Assembly: GCA_016867615.1 (NCBI GenBank)
Contig: VGJG01000136.1
Coordinates: forward strand, 1 to 5,712
Direction of reading: 5' to 3'
DNA from: Candidatus Aminicenantota bacterium
GTDB lineage: Bacteria; Acidobacteriota; Aminicenantia; Aminicenantales; JAFGAV01
DNA length: 5,712 nt
The notes below the pieces were generated by a model. The model made no database searches. It saw nothing but the letters and a program-made list of their open reading frames with translations, and had not been told where the DNA came from. Shown piece by piece: positions 1-5,591 of this stretch. Both the position numbers and the translations under genes were made by a program. Numbering within the stretch: position 1 is the first letter of the stretch; every line of letters starts with the position of its first letter.

Positions 1-27
1 GACTCTCCGTTCTCCCCTGCCTATAAT
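1..27 (+). promoter_or_regulatory. Sigma70-type promoter of the mlaE-like operon (-35 partly outside window)
   Basis: A perfect TATAAT -10 box lies at 22-27. A 17-base spacer (5-21) separates it from GACT at 1-4. If the two bases before the window are TT, the -35 would be TTGACT, the same hexamer as the kinase promoter at 5537. Transcription would start near 34, leaving a leader of about 23 bases before the GTG at 57. The TAG inside the box (27-29) is also the in-frame stop that limits the permease gene upstream. The -10 is seen directly; the -35 is inferred because it is cut by the edge. Confidence 0.6.
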
Positions 28-56
28 AGCTCAAGTTTTCCCCCCGGATCGAAGCC

Positions 57-830
57 GTGAGACCCGAAGAATCGCCGCCCAACAAACTGGAGGCGTTCTT
101 CCTGGCCCTGGGAGGGCTGGCCTCCCAGCTCGTCGATTTCCTCCGCTCCCTGCCCGAGGTTCGGTCTTACCGCTGGGAGGCCGTCCGTCAGTGCGACACG
201 TTCCTGACCGAAACCCTGCCCATCGGCCTGTTCACCGGTTTCTTCGCCGGCGTGGGGGCCGGAATGCATGGCCAAAACCTGTCTTCCCTGTTGTTCTCCC
301 ATTATTCCTACGTGAGCATCATCACCCGCTTCGGCATCCTGGAGCTCTTTCCCCTCATCCTGGGGCTGATCCTGGCCGGAAAGGTCGGGGCGACCGTGGC
401 CGCCGAGGTGGCCAGCATGAAGGTCAACGGGCAGCTCGACGCCCTGCGGACGATGTCCATCCGCCCCGCGGCCTACCTGGGCTGGCCGCGCGTCCTGGCG
501 GCCGTGGCCATGCTGCCCGTGGTGGTCGTCATCTCCGACATGTGCGCCTATCTCTCCAGCTACCTGATGTCCGTCCATCTCTTCGGCTGGGTGTCGACGC
601 CCGACTTCCTCCGGGGGCTGAAGTCCGATTTCAGCGTGCCCTTCGCTTTCGTCCACATCGTCCTCAAGCCCGCCCTCTTCGGCTTCCTCATCGTCTTCCT
701 GGGGTATTTTTTCGGGGAGCGGGCCAGCCTGGGCGCCAAGGGCGTCGGCCGGGCGTCGACCACGGCCGCGGTGGCCATCTCCCTCGTCCTGGTGGTGGTC
801 AACTACTTGATCGGGGTGGTGACGAATTGA
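57..830 (+). CDS. mlaE: MlaE-family ABC transporter permease (MCE/Mla lipid transport)
   Basis: This is the integral inner-membrane subunit of an MCE-type lipid transporter, predicted to pair with the ATPase and MCE protein encoded just downstream. The 257-residue length is normal for the family. The sequence shows an amphipathic N-terminal segment (about 10-32), then hydrophobic segments near 54-70, 92-110, 145-168, 196-218 and 236-255. The family hallmark is clear: the loop LAGKVGATVAAEVASM (106-121) followed by NGQLDALRTMSI (124-135) matches the conserved GRxGAAxAAELGxM...EQIDALxxMG region of MlaE/YrbE proteins. The C-terminal stretch from 232 (RASTTAAVAISLVLV) is also typical. GTG at 57 is the only start between the in-frame TAG at 27-29 and the conserved part. 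No strong Shine-Dalgarno is visible ahead of it, perhaps because it is the first gene of the transcript. The stop overlaps the start of the ATPase gene. The family is certain; the transported lipid is not known. Confidence 0.93.
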   Translation: MRPEESPPNKLEAFFLALGGLASQLVDFLRSLPEVRSYRWEAVRQCDTFLTETLPIGLFTGFFAGVGAGMHGQNLSSLLFSHYSYVSIITRFGILELFPLILGLILAGKVGATVAAEVASMKVNGQLDALRTMSIRPAAYLGWPRVLAAVAMLPVVVVISDMCAYLSSYLMSVHLFGWVSTPDFLRGLKSDFSVPFAFVHIVLKPALFGFLIVFLGYFFGERASLGAKGVGRASTTAAVAISLVLVVVNYLIGVVTN

Positions 831-1552
831 TCGCCGCCCGGGGCCTGCGCAAGTCGTTCGGACGGACGACGGCCCTGGACGGCGCGTCTCTGGCCCTTCC
901 CTCCGGCCGGGTGTCGGTCGTCCTCGGGCCGAGCGGACACGGCAAGACCGTCCTGCTCAAATGCCTGGCCGGGCTGCTCCGGCCGGACGCGGGATGCGTG
1001 GACTTCGACGGCCGCGACGTGACGGACATGGGCGAGCGCGAGCTGTACTCCTTCTGGAAGCGCGTGGGGTTCGTCTTTCAGGAAAGCGCCCTGATCGATT
1101 CCCTGACCGTGGAGGAGAACCTGGCGCTCTACTGGAGGGTCCACGGTAGCCTGTCGCGCTCCGCCCTCAGGGAGAAGGTCGCCGCCGTGCTGGACACGGT
1201 CGGGCTGGCGGGCTTAGGGTCGGGCTTTCCCGAGGAGCTCAGCGGAGGCATGAAGAAGAGGGTCGCCGTCGCCCGGGCCCTGATCAAGGAGCCGGCCTAT
1301 CTCCTGTGCGACGAGCCGACGAGCGGCATCGACCGCCGCAACGCCGGGATCATGAAGGACCTCCTCCGGCGCTGCGGACGGGAGGGGAGCACGACCCTGG
1401 TCGTGGTCACCCACGACGTTCAGCTGGCCCGGGAGATGGCCGACCATGTCGTCGGGCTGAGGAAGGGACGGGTCCTGTTCGAGGGCGGCCCCGCCCAACT
1501 GACCGAGGACCGTTTGGACCGTCTGTATGAAGGAGTCGACAATGAGCGCTAA
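827..1552 (+). CDS. mlaF: MlaF-family ABC transporter ATP-binding protein
   Basis: This 241-residue cytoplasmic ATPase energises the MlaE-like permease. All nucleotide-binding motifs are intact: Walker A GPSGHGKT (34-41), Q-loop glutamine Q85 in GFVFQESALIDSLTVEEN, signature LSGGMKKRVAVARAL (138-152), Walker B YLLCDEPTSGID (158-169) with catalytic E163, D-loop SGID, and switch histidine H196 in VVVTHD. The LSGGM signature and ALIDSLTVEEN stretch are characteristic of the Mla/Ttg2A/Mkl branch. The start is TTG at 827, giving M-IAARGLRKSFG, the usual beginning of such proteins. It overlaps the permease stop as TTGA and has a GGGGTGG stretch about 7 bases upstream. The reading frame is open far upstream (to 191) inside the permease gene, but that part is a shadow. 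Histidine in Walker A (GHGKT for the common GSGKS) is unusual but leaves the essential lysine and threonine. The gene overlaps the next by 11 bases, so all three are likely co-translated. Confidence 0.93.
   Translation: MIAARGLRKSFGRTTALDGASLALPSGRVSVVLGPSGHGKTVLLKCLAGLLRPDAGCVDFDGRDVTDMGERELYSFWKRVGFVFQESALIDSLTVEENLALYWRVHGSLSRSALREKVAAVLDTVGLAGLGSGFPEELSGGMKKRVAVARALIKEPAYLLCDEPTSGIDRRNAGIMKDLLRRCGREGSTTLVVVTHDVQLAREMADHVVGLRKGRVLFEGGPAQLTEDRLDRLYEGVDNER
1530..1535 (+). promoter_or_regulatory. Ribosome binding site AAGGAG of the MCE gene
   Basis: AAGGAG lies 6 bases before ATG 1542, inside the end of the ATPase gene. It overlaps the alternative in-frame ATG at 1527, so 1542 is the more likely start (MSAKARIRLG). 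Confidence 0.8.
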
Positions 1553-2405
1553 GGCACGGATCAGGCTGGGGGCGGCCGTTTTCTCCGCGCTGCTGATGCT
1601 CCTCTTTTTCTTCCTGTGGGTCAAGGAGAGGGGGCCGTTTCTCAGCGGCCACTACGAGCTGCGGGCGACGTTCGATTCCGGGGGGGGGCTGCTCGAGCGG
1701 GCCAAGGTGTTCCTGCGCGGCTACAACGTCGGGACGCTTAAGAGCGTCGAAATGACGACCGACGGGGTGGTGTGCGTCCTGCTTATCAAGGACCGCTACC
1801 GCGTCCCGGAGGGGTCGGTTTTCGCCGTCGAGACGCTCAACCTCCTGGGGGAAAGAGCGATCTCGATCGAACCCTCCGCTTCGGCGCGATTCCTGCCCCC
1901 GGGAAGCCTCGTCCAGGGCAGCCGCTCCGCGGGTTCGGGAGACGCCCGGGAGGTCATGGACGGACTGCGCGCCGCTCTGGAGAGGGTTCGTTGGGAGGAG
2001 CTGGAGGCCGCCCTCGACGTCTGGACGGAGACTTGGAAGGCGCTCGAGAGACGCGTCGAGGTTCTGGACTTGACGGAAGCCCGCCAAAGCTTGAACCGTC
2101 TCGCCGTCGCCGCGGAGACCCTGCAGCGGAGCATGGACGAGAATTTCGGGAAGCTGGAATCCGCGGCCGGCGACAGCCGGCGGCTGATGTCCAGGCTGGA
2201 AGAGGGCCTGGCGCTGGCGGCCGAGAGGCAGGCCAGAGTCGATCGTCTCCTCGAAAGGCTCGAGGAGCGGGATTCGGTCCTGGGCCGGGCCATGGACAGC
2301 CCGGAGTTCCTGAAGCTTCTCCAGGACACCCTGGCGGGAGTGAGGGATTTCCTGGCCGACCTGGAAAAGAATCCCAGGAAATATTTTAAAGTCACGCTGT
2401 TCTGA
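1542..2405 (+). CDS. mlaD: MlaD-family MCE-domain lipid-binding protein
   Basis: This is the substrate-binding subunit of the Mla-type system: anchored in the inner membrane by one N-terminal helix, with its bulk in the periplasm. Of 287 residues, a transmembrane anchor spans about 9-27 (rich in L and F). A single MCE domain spans about 38-113, with YELRATFDSGGGLLERAKVFLRG and YNVGTLKSVEM matching the conserved start, and LLGERAISIEP closing the domain. Residues 135-275 are charged, helical and heptad-like, fitting the coiled-coil barrel or tunnel region of longer MCE proteins. The C-terminus NPRKYFKVTLF is a recurring ending among single-domain MCE proteins. E. coli MlaD is about 180 residues, so this one carries a longer helical tail. 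The start at 1542 is chosen from the AAGGAG box; ATG 1527 would add only five residues. It is the last gene of the operon in view. Which lipid it carries, and the direction of transport, cannot be read from the sequence. Confidence 0.9.
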   Translation: MSAKARIRLGAAVFSALLMLLFFFLWVKERGPFLSGHYELRATFDSGGGLLERAKVFLRGYNVGTLKSVEMTTDGVVCVLLIKDRYRVPEGSVFAVETLNLLGERAISIEPSASARFLPPGSLVQGSRSAGSGDAREVMDGLRAALERVRWEELEAALDVWTETWKALERRVEVLDLTEARQSLNRLAVAAETLQRSMDENFGKLESAAGDSRRLMSRLEEGLALAAERQARVDRLLERLEERDSVLGRAMDSPEFLKLLQDTLAGVRDFLADLEKNPRKYFKVTLF

Positions 2406-2419
2406 CGGCAGGCGGATAT

Positions 2420-2505
2420 CCCCTGCGGCTGCCGCGGGGAGCCTGTCGTCGGGGGTTCCAAGGGGATAGGCCCCTTGGTCGCAGCGCGGGGTTCCCGCCC
2501 CGCGC
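2420..2505. repeat. Cluster of three GC-rich hairpins in the mlaD-nucleosidase spacer
   Basis: Three inverted repeats follow one another. The first (2420-2439) has CCCC and GCGG pairing with CCGC and GGGG around a CTG loop, with one bulged T. The second (2458-2478) is a perfect 8-bp stem CCAAGGGG/CCCCTTGG with a 5-base loop. The third (2484-2505) is a perfect 8-bp stem GCGCGGGG/CCCCGCGC with a 6-base loop. GGGGTTCC occurs twice, at 2452 and 2488. None is followed by a T-run, so these are not classical intrinsic terminators. They may act as an mRNA 3'-end stabiliser, a Rho-associated terminator, or a copy of a dispersed intergenic palindromic repeat. Confidence 0.6.
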
Positions 2506-2528
2506 GAGTAAGTGAGGCAGGGAGTCGC

Positions 2529-3305
2529 ATGAGGAAATCAACCGCGCCGCTTGGCCAAACGAGGGGCAGGCGAGTCCGGATGGCGGCGGTCGTCTGTCCC
2601 ACTCCCCCCGAATACGCCGCCTGCCGGGCCGCCCTGCGGCTGGAACAAGAGCGGAAGATGGGCGGAAGGCTGGTGGCCGGCTTCGACGGGCCGGGAATGT
2701 CGCTCCGGGCCGTCAAGGCCTGGCCGGGCAAGGCCGCCTGCGCCTCGGCCGCTCAGCTCCTCATCGACGTTTTCCGGCCGCATGTTGTCTGCGATATCGG
2801 AGCCGCGGGCGCGCTGGATACGGCGCTCGAGCCGGGGACGGTCATCTGCGTCGAGCGAGCCTACGAATACGACGCCGTTCCGCTCGAGGATTTTTCCTCC
2901 CGGGCCAAGGAGCTGACGTTTTCCACGGCGCTCGCCGGGGCTCCCGCCCGCGTGAAGAAAGCGATGCGGGATTTCATGAAGAAGGCGCAGATCCGGCTTC
3001 CCGGGCCGCCGCTCATTTTCGGCGATGTCGCCTGCGGGGAGAGGGATGTCGGCGACGCGTCCTTCCGGGACCGGCTCCGAGAGGCGTTCCGTGCGGCGGC
3101 CTGCGATTGGGAGACCGCCGCCGTGCTCCGGACGGCGGCGCGGAACGACCTCCCGGCCCTGTCCTTCCGGGTGATCACCGACCGGGCGGATCGCAACCTC
3201 GAGGCCGACTACCGGAAGAACCTCGCCCCGGCCCTGGACCGCCTCGGCCGCTTTCTCACCCTGTTTTTCGAGGAAAAAAGTCCGCTTTCATTGTTTTTCG
3301 GATAG
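2529..3305 (+). CDS. Nucleoside phosphorylase-superfamily protein, MTA/SAH nucleosidase-like
   Basis: This is a predicted cytoplasmic purine-nucleoside hydrolase or phosphorylase of the PNP_UDP_1 superfamily. It is most like methylthioadenosine/S-adenosylhomocysteine nucleosidase, which releases adenine in methyl-recycling. Numbering from ATG 2529 (258 residues): MAAVVCPTPPEYAA (18-31) matches the first strand, with E28 a candidate for the Glu of the E-E-E motif. DIGAAGALDTALEPGTVICV (89-108) matches the NTGSAGGL...GDIVV phosphate/ribose loop. FGDVACGERDVGD (164-176) matches the SGDxFI segment. CDWETAAV (192-199) carries E195 of the ribose-binding Glu. VITDRAD (215-221) places D218 as catalytic Asp. 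The usual Met-Glu pair is Trp-Glu here (W194-E195). ATG 2529 has AGGGAG four bases upstream. ATG 2580 would remove a 17-residue basic extension and fit the family's usual beginning and length (241 residues), so it is a real alternative. TTG 2475 lies in a hairpin and is unlikely. Futalosine hydrolase (MqnB) is another possible activity; nothing nearby decides. Confidence 0.82.
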   Translation: MRKSTAPLGQTRGRRVRMAAVVCPTPPEYAACRAALRLEQERKMGGRLVAGFDGPGMSLRAVKAWPGKAACASAAQLLIDVFRPHVVCDIGAAGALDTALEPGTVICVERAYEYDAVPLEDFSSRAKELTFSTALAGAPARVKKAMRDFMKKAQIRLPGPPLIFGDVACGERDVGDASFRDRLREAFRAAACDWETAAVLRTAARNDLPALSFRVITDRADRNLEADYRKNLAPALDRLGRFLTLFFEEKSPLSLFFG

Positions 3306-3372
3306 GGCATCTCGTCCGCGCCGCTTTTTCGTTCGACCGGACCACCAGGGTATTGGCCCGCTGTCGGATGCT

Positions 3373-3519
3373 CTATTTCAGATATTTCTCCGGGATGGGA
3401 TTTCCGGGGGTTTCATCCTCCCAGCCCAGGGAGAAAATCCGCCATTCCCCGTCAAGGAAGCACAACTGAAGGCTGTTGACCCCGAGCGTGGATTTCTCCG
3501 AACTTCCTCCGCGTCGCAT
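3373..3519 (-). pseudogene. Remnant: C-terminus of an NTF2/SnoaL-like protein
   Basis: On the minus strand, a short frame downstream of the amidohydrolase stop reads, from ATG 3519, 48 codons ending at TAG 3373-3375. It includes GVNSLQLCFLDGEWRIFSLGW and then EDETPGNPIPEKYLK. The pattern (G-[VI]-N-S-x-Q-L, then x-D-G-x-W-R-I-x-S-L-x-W, then NPIP-x-K-Y-L at the very end) closely resembles the last two strands and tail of small NTF2-like/SnoaL/DUF4440-type proteins of about 150-190 residues, as I recall them. The N-terminal two thirds are missing: the frame upstream runs into the amidohydrolase gene in another frame and meets a stop there. The homologous part begins near 3492. No good ribosome site precedes ATG 3519. 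I infer that a fused deletion or rearrangement left only the 3' end. A translated 48-residue protein is possible but less likely. Confidence 0.6.
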
Positions 3520-3529
3520 CCCGGGGACT

Positions 3530-5296
3530 TTATTGTTTCCGGTACAGGATTTTTCCGCCGACGATCGTGGCCACGACCTCCGTCTTCAGGATGTCCTCCT
3601 CGGGAACGGTCATGATGTCCCGGTCGAGGACCGTGATGTCGGCCAGCTTGCCCGGGGTGAGGGAGCCCTTGATCTCTTCCTCGAAGGCGGCGTAGGCGCC
3701 GTTGAGCGTGTAGGAGCGCAGGGCTTCGAGGCGCGTCATCTTCTGCCCGCCGTAGAACACCTCGCCGTTCTTCATCCGGCGCGTCATCGAGGCGTAGAGG
3801 CTGGGGATGGGGTCGACGTCCTCCACGGGCGCGTCCGTACCGTTGGAGATGACCGCTCCCGAGCCCATGAGCTTCCGCCAGACATAAGCCCCCTCTTCGG
3901 CGCGCGCCTCGCCGAGACGCTTGAAGATCCATGGGCCGTCCGAGGTGCAGTGGATGCCCTGCATGGAGGCGATGACTCCCAGCGCGCCGAAGCGCGGGAT
4001 GTCGTCGGCGCTCAAATGCTGGGCGTGCTCCACGCGCCAGCGGAGATCCTTCTTTTCCGGACGGGCTTTGAAGGCGGATTCATAAATGCTCAGAACCTCC
4101 CGGTTGCCCCGGTCGCCGATGGCGTGGACGCAGAGCTGGAACCCCTTCTCGGCGGCGATGCGCGCCGTTTCGGCCAGGGCATCCAGCGGCTCGGTGTTCA
4201 GGCCGGCGCTCGAGGGCAGGTCGCTGTAGGGCTCGAGGAGCCAGGCGCCGTGGGCGCCCAGCGCGCCGTCGATGAGCCGCTTGATCGACCGCACGGTCAG
4301 GTGGCGGTTTCCGTAGCCGACCAGCCGGTATTCCCCGGCCCGCGCCTCGAGCGCTTTGTTGCCCTCGGAGAGCATGGCGTTCATCCGCACGCCCAGCCGG
4401 CCCTCGTCGGCGAGCTTTTTATAGAGGTCGATGGTCGCGAACGACACTCCCGCGTCATGGACCGAGGTGAGGCCCTTGGAGAGGCACTCTTGGGAAGCGA
4501 GCGCGGCCGTTTTCCGCGCCGCGGCCTCGGCCTCCTCGGCCGTGCGGCGTCCGACCTCGTGGGCGTAGGACCGCCGCAGCAGTCCCTGAGCGGTCTCGAT
4601 GAAGACGCCGATGGGATTGCCCGCCGCGTCCTTGACGATCTCGCCTCCGGCCGGCGCCGCGGTCCGGGGGGTGATGCCGGCCAACTCCATGGCCTTGGCG
4701 TTGGCGATGGCCGAATGCCCCGAGGCGTGGGTCAGGAACACGGGGTTTTGAGGCGAGACGGCGCTCAGCCGATCATGGAGCGGAAGCCCGTTGACGTTCG
4801 GCTCGGGGACTTTATCCCATTTCTCCTGATGCCAGCCCCGGCCGTTGATCCACTCGCCCGGAGCCGCCGTCTTGACCGCTTCGGCGACCAGGGTCACGAT
4901 GTCGTCCCAGCTCCGCGTCCCGGTCAGGTCCAGGGTCTGCTTGGCCTGGCCGATGCTCATGAAGTGCAGGTGGGAGTCGATCAGGCCCGGCACGGCCAGC
5001 CTTCCCTGGAGGTCGATGACCTCCGTCCGCCCGCCGATGTATTTCCGGATCTCCTCGGTCGTTCCGACGGCCGCGATCTTGTCCCCGCGGACGGCCAAGG
5101 CTTCCGCCTCGGGCAGGGCCTCGTCCACGGTGACGACTTTGCCGTTGAGAAGAACCAGGTCGGCCGGCGCGGTTTCCTGACCGACCGGCCCGGCCGCGCC
5201 GGCGAAGACCGCCGCCGCGACCGCCAGCAGCACGGTCAAAAACCGGCTCGGGACACGAACCCTTCCGATGCGCATCGGGAATCGAGGGATGCTCAT
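3530..5296 (-). CDS. Exported YtcJ-like metal-dependent amidohydrolase (Amidohydro_3 family)
   Basis: This is a 588-residue predicted hydrolase of amide, formamide or similar C-N bonds, of the YtcJ/NfdA (N-substituted formamide deformylase) branch of the amidohydrolase superfamily. The N-terminus is a Sec signal: basic MSIPRFPMRIGRVRVPSR, a hydrophobic core FLTVLLAVAAAVFAGAAG (19-36), and a likely cleavage near 34-36. It has no lipobox Cys, so the enzyme should act in the periplasm or outside. The entry segment is DLVLLNGKVVTVDE (46-59). Metal-ligand candidates are all present: PGLIDSHLHF with H109 and H111, K339 in IKRLIDGALG, H391 in VHAIGDRGN, H424 in RVEHAQH and D488 in NGTDAPVEDVDP. The C-terminal GSLTPGKLADITVLDRD (544-560) rebuilds the small beta domain. 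ATG at 5294-5296 is chosen because GGAGGT lies 7 bases upstream and the promoter overlaps the farther ATG at 5333-5335. The natural substrate cannot be predicted. Confidence 0.92.
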   Translation of the reverse strand: MSIPRFPMRIGRVRVPSRFLTVLLAVAAAVFAGAAGPVGQETAPADLVLLNGKVVTVDEALPEAEALAVRGDKIAAVGTTEEIRKYIGGRTEVIDLQGRLAVPGLIDSHLHFMSIGQAKQTLDLTGTRSWDDIVTLVAEAVKTAAPGEWINGRGWHQEKWDKVPEPNVNGLPLHDRLSAVSPQNPVFLTHASGHSAIANAKAMELAGITPRTAAPAGGEIVKDAAGNPIGVFIETAQGLLRRSYAHEVGRRTAEEAEAAARKTAALASQECLSKGLTSVHDAGVSFATIDLYKKLADEGRLGVRMNAMLSEGNKALEARAGEYRLVGYGNRHLTVRSIKRLIDGALGAHGAWLLEPYSDLPSSAGLNTEPLDALAETARIAAEKGFQLCVHAIGDRGNREVLSIYESAFKARPEKKDLRWRVEHAQHLSADDIPRFGALGVIASMQGIHCTSDGPWIFKRLGEARAEEGAYVWRKLMGSGAVISNGTDAPVEDVDPIPSLYASMTRRMKNGEVFYGGQKMTRLEALRSYTLNGAYAAFEEEIKGSLTPGKLADITVLDRDIMTVPEEDILKTEVVATIVGGKILYRKQ

Positions 5297-5302
5297 GTGA
5301 CG

Positions 5303-5308
5303 ACCTCC
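5303..5308 (-). promoter_or_regulatory. Ribosome binding site GGAGGT of the amidohydrolase
   Basis: Read on the minus strand, GGAGG with 7 bases (TCGTCAC) to the ATG at 5296. This decides the start against the in-frame ATGs at 5335 and 5332, which lack such a site. Confidence 0.8.
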
Positions 5309-5334
5309 GTCGGTTGAATCGGTTTGATACATCA

Positions 5335-5363
5335 TTTTTATTGCATTTCGCCCTTTCTGACAA
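5335..5363 (-). promoter_or_regulatory. Putative sigma70-type promoter of the amidohydrolase
   Basis: On the minus strand, TTGTCA (5363-5358; 5 of 6 to TTGACA) is followed after exactly 17 bases by TAAAAA (5340-5335; 4 of 6 to TATAAT). Initiation near 5328 gives a leader of about 32 bases to ATG 5296. The -10 is only moderate, so confidence is limited. Confidence 0.5.
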
Positions 5364-5379
5364 GCCTCCCTCGGGGGAT

Positions 5380-5401
5380 GAAGGGCCGGATGCGGCCCTT
5401 C
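5380..5401. repeat. Perfect 8-bp inverted repeat between the divergent promoters
   Basis: GAAGGGCC (5380-5387) and GGCCCTTC (5394-5401) form a perfect stem around a 6-base loop, flanked by a G-run (5372-5377) and a C-run (to 5407) that could extend pairing. It lies just upstream of the amidohydrolase -35 and about 135 bases from the kinase -35. It could be a regulator site or a hairpin separating the two units; it is not followed by a T-run. The rest of 5402-5536 holds no gene or site I can support. Confidence 0.4.
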
Positions 5402-5536
5402 CCCCCCATCGATCCGGCATGGACGCGCGCTCGTGCCCGTGTCCCGCGGAATCTCAAATTGCCGCGGACGGTCCTTTGGAAGAGAGAAACGCGAAGAGGG
5501 TTCACCCCCAAGTTAACTGAAAGGAATGTGCTTCTG

Positions 5537-5566
5537 TTGACTTTATGACGCTGAAGGCATTATAAA
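5537..5566 (+). promoter_or_regulatory. Sigma70-type promoter of the Ser/Thr kinase gene
   Basis: TTGACT (5537-5542; 5 of 6 to consensus) and TATAAA (5561-5566; 5 of 6) are separated by 18 bases, in a locally AT-rich stretch that contrasts with the GC-rich surroundings. Initiation near 5573 gives a leader of about 19 bases before ATG 5592. Confidence 0.68.
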
Positions 5567-5591
5567 AGAGACAACTCTGAAACAAATCGGG

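Noticed and set aside
191..826. Upstream extension of the ATPase frame through the permease gene (an apparent 453-codon protein).
   Set aside because: The upstream part is Arg/His/Pro-rich and matches nothing, while the permease frame there shows clear MlaE motifs. The ABC fold begins at 827.
2458..2505. The hairpins as an intrinsic terminator of the mla operon.
   Set aside because: No T-run follows any of the three stems on either strand, so a canonical intrinsic terminator cannot be supported.
1796..2731. A 311-codon minus-strand frame over the MCE gene and the spacer.
   Set aside because: It is Ser/Arg/Ala-rich and antisense to a clear MCE protein, and crosses the hairpin region, so it is a shadow frame.
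3262..3300. Short A-run and T-run pairing around the end of the nucleosidase gene as a terminator.
   Set aside because: The stem is made almost only of A-T pairs, lies within the coding sequence and lacks a GC-rich core.
3476..5317. A 613-codon open frame on the plus strand antisense to the amidohydrolase.
   Set aside because: Its translation is low-complexity and rich in G, R, V and D, with no recognisable family. The opposite strand has all amidohydrolase motifs, a signal peptide and a good ribosome site. Long antisense frames are expected in GC-rich genes.
5444..5467. Two CCGCGG boxes 12 bases apart as an operator.
   Set aside because: CCGCGG is short, self-palindromic and common in GC-rich DNA, and the flanks do not match, so chance is a sufficient explanation.
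5314..5548. Two small plus-strand frames (68 and 74 codons) in the divergent intergenic region.
   Set aside because: They have no ribosome site or recognisable motif, and they overlap each other and the promoter elements.
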